Shown here: positions 60,417 through 64,000 of the stretch, one piece after another
Layout: every line of letters starts with the position of its first letter
How positions within the stretch are numbered: position 1 is the stretch's first letter
Source: Poriferisodalis sp965116715
Lineage (GTDB): Bacteria > Actinomycetota > Acidimicrobiia > Acidimicrobiales > Poriferisodalaceae
Length of the DNA stretch: 64,000 bases
NCBI GenBank assembly: GCA_965116715.1
Contig: OZ220724.1
Coordinates: 682,001-746,000 of the forward strand
Reading direction: 5' to 3'
Made by a program: the position numbers and the translations under genes
Notes under the pieces: generated by a model
What the model saw: only the letters and a program-made list of their open reading frames with translations
Database searches by the model: none
Told to the model about the DNA's origin: nothing

Positions 60417-61774
60417 TGGACCGAGGCGAGATGCATCTGAGCGCCTTCATCCAGGCGTCCCCGAATCATCAGATCAAGGGCATGTGGAAGCACCCCGCCG
60501 ACGAGACGTCGTGGGGATACCGGACCCTGAGCTGGTGGCAGGACCTCGTGCGCACGCTCGAGCGGGGCTGCTTCGACGGGATCTTCTTCGCCGACGTGCT
60601 GGGCACTTACGACGTGTACGGAGCGAGCCGCGACGCTGCGCTGCGCGGCGCAGTCCAGATTCCCGGCGTCGACCCCACCCTGCTGATCCCGGCACTGGCG
60701 GCGTGCACCGAGCACCTCGGCTTCGCCGTGACCTTCTCGACTAGCCACCACGCCCCGTACCACACGGCCCGGCTGTTCTCGACCCTCGACCACCTCACCG
60801 GAGGCCGCGTCGGCTGGAACATCGTCACCTCGTACCTGTCCGATGCCGAGCGTCAGGGGCTCGGCGAGATCCTGGCGCACGATGCTCGCTACGACCGGGC
60901 CGACGAGTACGTCGATGTCTGTCTGAAGCTGTGGGAGCAGAGCTGGGACGATGGCGCCATCGTTCTCGATGCTGAGGCCGACACGTTCACCGACCCGGCG
61001 AAGGTGCACGAGATCAACCATTCCGGCGACTGGTTCACCGTGGAAGGCCCGCACATGGTCGAGCCCTCCCCGCAGCGCACGCCGGTGCTGTACCAGGCGG
61101 GCAACTCGGCGCGCGGTGTCGAGTTCGCAGCCAACACCGGCGAGGTCGTGTTCATGTCGGTGCCGGGCAATGAGCGGGGTGCCGCCGTGGTGACGTCACT
61201 GCGCGAGCGCGCCGCAGCGGCCGGGCGCGATCCCGCCCAGATCAAGGCACTGCAAGTGGCGAGGGTGGTGGTGGCAGAGACCGATGCCGAGGCCCGGGCG
61301 ATGCGCGACGAGTGGTCACGGCTGTTCTCCGTCGACGGCTACCTCGCGCTCTACGGCGGCTGGACGGGCATCGACCTGGGCGGTCACCCGCCCGATACGC
61401 CGATCGACGACATCGAGGCCAATGCGATCCGGACCCAGGTCGAGCGCTGGAAGCTGGAAGACCCCGACAGGGCTTGGACCGTCGGCGATGTCGCCCGGCG
61501 GCTGTCCGACACCGCCGGCGGGCTGGGGTTCGTGGGTTCGCCGGCCACGGTTGCCGACCAGATGGAGGCCTTCATGGAGATCACCGGCGTCGACGGGTTC
61601 AACGTGACCACGGCGCCGGTGCCCTGGGGATTCGAACAGGTAGTCGACTGGCTGGTGCCCGAGCTGCAGCGGCGCGGCCGCTTCCGCACCGGCTATGAAG
61701 GCACGACGTTCCGCGAGAACTACTTCGGCGCCGGCCAGCGCCACCTCCACCGCACCTACCCCCGCCCCCGCTGA
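60416..61774 (+). CDS. LLM class flavin monooxygenase (NtaA/SnaA/DszA family)
   Basis: 452 residues. MHLSAFIQASPNHQIKGMWKHP, FDGIFFADVLGTYDVY, GFAVTFSTSHHAPYHTARLFSTLDHLTGGRVGWNIVTSYL and PVLYQAGNSARGVEFAANTGEVVF are typical of the nitrilotriacetate/dibenzothiophene-sulfone monooxygenases, which take FMNH2 from a separate reductase (none adjacent). DszA-type members act on sulfur compounds, a link to the sulfur theme that is only suggestive. Start is ATG 60416 or ATG 60431 (a GAGGCGAG precedes the second). Confidence 0.9.
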   Translation: MDRGEMHLSAFIQASPNHQIKGMWKHPADETSWGYRTLSWWQDLVRTLERGCFDGIFFADVLGTYDVYGASRDAALRGAVQIPGVDPTLLIPALAACTEHLGFAVTFSTSHHAPYHTARLFSTLDHLTGGRVGWNIVTSYLSDAERQGLGEILAHDARYDRADEYVDVCLKLWEQSWDDGAIVLDAEADTFTDPAKVHEINHSGDWFTVEGPHMVEPSPQRTPVLYQAGNSARGVEFAANTGEVVFMSVPGNERGAAVVTSLRERAAAAGRDPAQIKALQVARVVVAETDAEARAMRDEWSRLFSVDGYLALYGGWTGIDLGGHPPDTPIDDIEANAIRTQVERWKLEDPDRAWTVGDVARRLSDTAGGLGFVGSPATVADQMEAFMEITGVDGFNVTTAPVPWGFEQVVDWLVPELQRRGRFRTGYEGTTFRENYFGAGQRHLHRTYPRPR

Positions 61775-61829
61775 GCTGGGGCGACACCGACGCCGACCGG
61801 CCATCCATGAGACGAATCGAGATCAACCG

Positions 61830-62495
61830 ATGACGACTGCCGCCGACCTGCCAACCGACTCAGCCCGGGTTCGGGCGCTGGTCGTCGAAGCCGTCAGCCA
61901 AGCGGCCGAACTGATCGCCACGCCGGCCACAGCCGAGCGATGGGACCAGCCCTCGGCCCTGGAGGGCATGACGGTCGGTGCACTCGCCGCCCACCTCGTG
62001 CGCGCTGCCGGCGCCACCATCGCCTACCTCGACCGCACCCCGCCCGACCGGCGCCCCGACGGTGACCTGCTCACCTCGGTCACCTACTTCCACGCAGCGG
62101 TCGACTCCCCCATCCACGACCAGATCAAGGACGTCTCCGCCGCCGAGTCGGCCATCGGCCACGAAGCCACCGTGGCCAAGTGCCGCCAACTGGCCGTCGA
62201 TCTCGAAGCACGACTGGCCGCCGAACCCGCCGACCGCCTCGTCGCCGCGTTGGGAGGCCGCCTGCTCACCCTCGACGACTTCTGCCGCACCCGGCTGATC
62301 GAGGTGCTGCTGCATCTCGATGACCTCGCCGTCAGCACCGACCAGCCCCGTCCGGCCACCGACCCCGAGGGCGCCGCCATCATCATCGACATCTGCATGA
62401 ACATCGCCCGAGACCGCAACGGCGACTGGGACGTCCTCTACGCCCTCACCCGAGCCGAACGCTCAAGCGACACCGCTGTCTTCCCCGTCTTCTAG
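61830..62495 (+). CDS. DinB/maleylpyruvate isomerase N-terminal domain protein
   Basis: 221 residues. ALVVEAVSQAAELIATPATAERWDQPSALEGMTVGALAAHLVRAAGATIAYL is the DinB-like first helix pair with metal His, and RTRLIEVLLHLDDLAVS gives the later His. No C-terminal sterol-carrier-like part. Possibly a mycothiol-dependent transferase. Its TAG stop lies in the CTAG that flanks the second IS copy, so the insertion hit the very end of the gene without changing the protein. Confidence 0.8.
   Translation: MTTAADLPTDSARVRALVVEAVSQAAELIATPATAERWDQPSALEGMTVGALAAHLVRAAGATIAYLDRTPPDRRPDGDLLTSVTYFHAAVDSPIHDQIKDVSAAESAIGHEATVAKCRQLAVDLEARLAAEPADRLVAALGGRLLTLDDFCRTRLIEVLLHLDDLAVSTDQPRPATDPEGAAIIIDICMNIARDRNGDWDVLYALTRAERSSDTAVFPVF
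62492..62495. repeat. CTAG target-site duplication, left side of IS copy 2
   Basis: CTAG here and at 63779-63782 flank the element; this one holds the TAG stop of the DinB-like gene. Confidence 0.75.
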
Positions 62496-63778
62496 CAGGC
62501 TGTTGAAATTCGGTGGTTTGGGCGGGTTTGGGTGCTGGTTCGGGTTTGTGTGAGGGTTGGGGTGGTGGTGTTGGCTGGCGGTGCGGGGCGACGTTGGCCC
62601 TGTCGGGCCGGTCGGGGTGTCTGCTCAGGTGGTGTCGGTGTCGAGTGTGGCTATGCGGACGAGGTTGTAGGTGGCGGCGCCGATGAGGAACCAGGCCCGG
62701 TTGCGGGCTTGTCCTTTGTGTCGCAGCTTGTGTCCTCCGGCGATGGTCTTGATCCATCCGAAGGGCTCCTCGACGCGTTTTCGGACCCGTTGAGAGATCG
62801 TGTAGCCGTCGTGGCGGGTGGTGCGCCGGTCGATGGCGGAGCGCCGCCTGGTGGTGTTCTGGGCGACGTGGGGCGTGAACCCGGCCTTGCGGGCGTCGGC
62901 CACGAATCCCTTGGTGTCGTAGTTCTTGTCGCCGCCGACGGTGCGCCGCCGCCGCCGTCGGGGGGCTCGTCGCAGCATCGCGGCGGCGGTGTCGCGCTCG
63001 GCGTAGCCGTCTGCTTGGGTGAGCTCGGCGTCGACGATGAGGCCGTTGCGGTTCTCGACCATCAGGTGCCCCATGAAAGCGAGCATCGCCGGGGCCCCTT
63101 TCGACTTGCGATACAGGCGAGCCTCGGGATCGGTCGTGGACTGGTGGGTGTCGTTGCGGCGGCGGGCGCCCCGGAAGTCCTCCTCGGCGTTGCGGCCCTT
63201 GCCCGGCTCGCCGCCGCCGGGCGCGGCTTTGGGCTTGAAGCTCTTGTGCGACGCCCACGCCTCCAGCAAGGTGCCGTCCACGCTGAAATGATCGCTCGAG
63301 CAATACCGGCGCAGCTGAGCCCGCCGAACCACAGCAGCGAAGAACCGATCCGCTATCTCATGATCCAACAGCCGCTCGCGGTTCTTCGAGAACGTCGACG
63401 CGTCAAAAGAGCGCTCGTCGATGCGCAACCCCAAGAACCACTTGAACAACATGTCGTAGCTCAAACGCTCGCAGAACGCCCGCTCCGAGCGCACCGAGTA
63501 CAACGCCATCAACACCGACGCCTTCAACAACACCTCAGGCGGCACGCTGGGCCGGCCCCGATCCGCATACATCGCCCCCAGCTCACCGTCGAGCTCTTCA
63601 AGCACCCCCTCCACCAACGCCCTGATCCGCCGTATCGGATGATCCGCGCTGATCAGATCCTCAGTCGACAACGTCGACAGCATCGCCATCTGGGCATCAA
63701 CAGTTCCACGCATCCCCACAGTGTCCCGCGCCCACCCAACCAACGCGAGCACCAAACACCGACTATTTCAGCACCCTG
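62496..63778 (-). mobile_element. IS5/IS1182-type insertion sequence, copy 2 (1283 bp)
   Basis: Same ends, length and orientation as 16901-18183, with two base differences seen. Without the element the flank reads TCTTCTAGAAGA, a perfect palindrome around CTAG. The two copies bracket about 44 kb and could recombine. Confidence 0.92.
62625..63713 (-). CDS. IS5/IS1182 family DDE transposase, copy 2
   Basis: 362 residues from ATG 63713, intact, with the same D-D-E residues as copy 1 (HFSVDGT, GGDKNYD, EEPFGWIK). It differs at two residues: DADTT/DTDTT near the end and VADVRKAG/VADARKAG in the middle. Confidence 0.93.
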   Translation of the reverse strand: MRGTVDAQMAMLSTLSTEDLISADHPIRRIRALVEGVLEELDGELGAMYADRGRPSVPPEVLLKASVLMALYSVRSERAFCERLSYDMLFKWFLGLRIDERSFDASTFSKNRERLLDHEIADRFFAAVVRRAQLRRYCSSDHFSVDGTLLEAWASHKSFKPKAAPGGGEPGKGRNAEEDFRGARRRNDTHQSTTDPEARLYRKSKGAPAMLAFMGHLMVENRNGLIVDAELTQADGYAERDTAAAMLRRAPRRRRRRTVGGDKNYDTKGFVADARKAGFTPHVAQNTTRRRSAIDRRTTRHDGYTISQRVRKRVEEPFGWIKTIAGGHKLRHKGQARNRAWFLIGAATYNLVRIATLDTDTT

Positions 63779-63782
63779 CTAG
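63779..63782. repeat. CTAG target-site duplication, right side of IS copy 2
   Basis: Pairs with 62492-62495. Confidence 0.75.
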
Positions 63783-63848
63783 AAGACGACCCCGCAACTC
63801 ACCCGCCACGATCCCTCCGAAGTCGCCAATTGCGCGACACTCCGATGT

Positions 63849-64000
63849 GTGTTCACAACGCTCATCGCGGGAGCCACCTCTGTTGTCGTCGGGCTAGTCG
63901 TCTGGTGGGTCCAATCACGTATCGAGGAGAACAGGCGGTTAGCCGAGCGCTTGTACAAGGATCGGGCCGACTTGTACATCAGATTGCTGCAGCCGATGGA
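63849..64000 (+). CDS. Membrane-anchored protein, 3' truncated by window edge
   Basis: From GTG 63849 the frame is open to the window end (50 codons). A hydrophobic segment (TLIAGATSVVVGLVVWWV) directly follows the start and is followed by a charged helix (RIEENRRLAERLYKDRADLY). This is the look of an N-terminally anchored protein. The frame is also open upstream to the IS flank, so the start is not certain. Family cannot be told from this piece. Confidence 0.5.
   Translation, partial: MFTTLIAGATSVVVGLVVWWVQSRIEENRRLAERLYKDRADLYIRLLQPM

Overview
The window is 64 kb of high-GC, densely coded bacterial DNA. Several features point to an actinobacterium: a furA-katG pair, two proteins of the mycothiol-dependent maleylpyruvate isomerase/DinB type, four luciferase-like (LLM) flavin or F420 oxidoreductases, cell-wall-binding-repeat-2 domains, and several genes whose -10 box lies 6-8 bases before the start codon (leaderless mRNAs). 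The gene mix (haloalkane dehalogenase-like, TauD, alkylsulfatase, P450, Rieske oxygenase, DUF1214, sulfotransferase) would fit an environmental or marine Acidimicrobiia-like lineage, but the class is inferred. No rRNA, tRNA or CRISPR array was seen.

1-16.9 kb is a catabolic block: GNAT fragment, haloalkane dehalogenase-like hydrolase, TauD dioxygenase with RidA, divergent alkylsulfatase and P450, an aldolase / Rieske alpha / Rieske beta / SDR operon, a CaiB-type CoA transferase, two LLM enzymes and an orphan CoxL-like molybdoenzyme. At 14.7-15.9 kb is a redoxin-DsbD-alpha fusion whose first active-site Cys codon is an in-frame TGA, followed 14 bases later by a perfect hairpin with a G-starting loop. 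This is a strong selenoprotein candidate that ordinary gene calling would split in two.

Two nearly identical 1283-bp IS5/IS1182-type elements (16.9-18.2 and 62.5-63.8 kb, same orientation, CTAG target duplications) bracket about 44 kb. The first separates a PhnD-like binding protein gene from an LLM gene that were probably one operon. The bracketed segment is rich in toxin-antitoxin loci (ParDE, two MazEF-like, VapBC, a broken Phd/VapC, DUF4160/DUF2442, an unassigned pair and fragments). It also carries furA-katG, a PadR-controlled MacB-like exporter, CopA, a methyltransferase, a sterol-desaturase-type hydroxylase and a sulfotransferase-like gene.

37.7-42.9 kb encodes a 1748-residue exported subtilase with cell-wall-binding repeats and seven near-identical RCC1-type repeats. 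Its second to seventh codons are a 17-C tract, so gain or loss of one C would stop translation within a few codons: a possible phase-variation switch. After it comes a visibly lower-GC cassette (HAD hydrolase and an unknown membrane protein) and a scar of gene remnants.

48.9-55.9 kb is a tightly coupled five-gene operon: DUF1214 protein, sulfotransferase-SDR fusion, CysD, CysN-CysC fusion and a second CysC. It makes PAPS next to a sulfotransferase and has no PAPS reductase, which suggests sulfation of a product rather than sulfur assimilation. 56-62.5 kb returns to TA pairs and small catabolic enzymes, including an acyl-CoA-dehydrogenase-fold monooxygenase and a DszA/NtaA-type LLM monooxygenase. 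The window ends in a truncated membrane-anchored reading frame.
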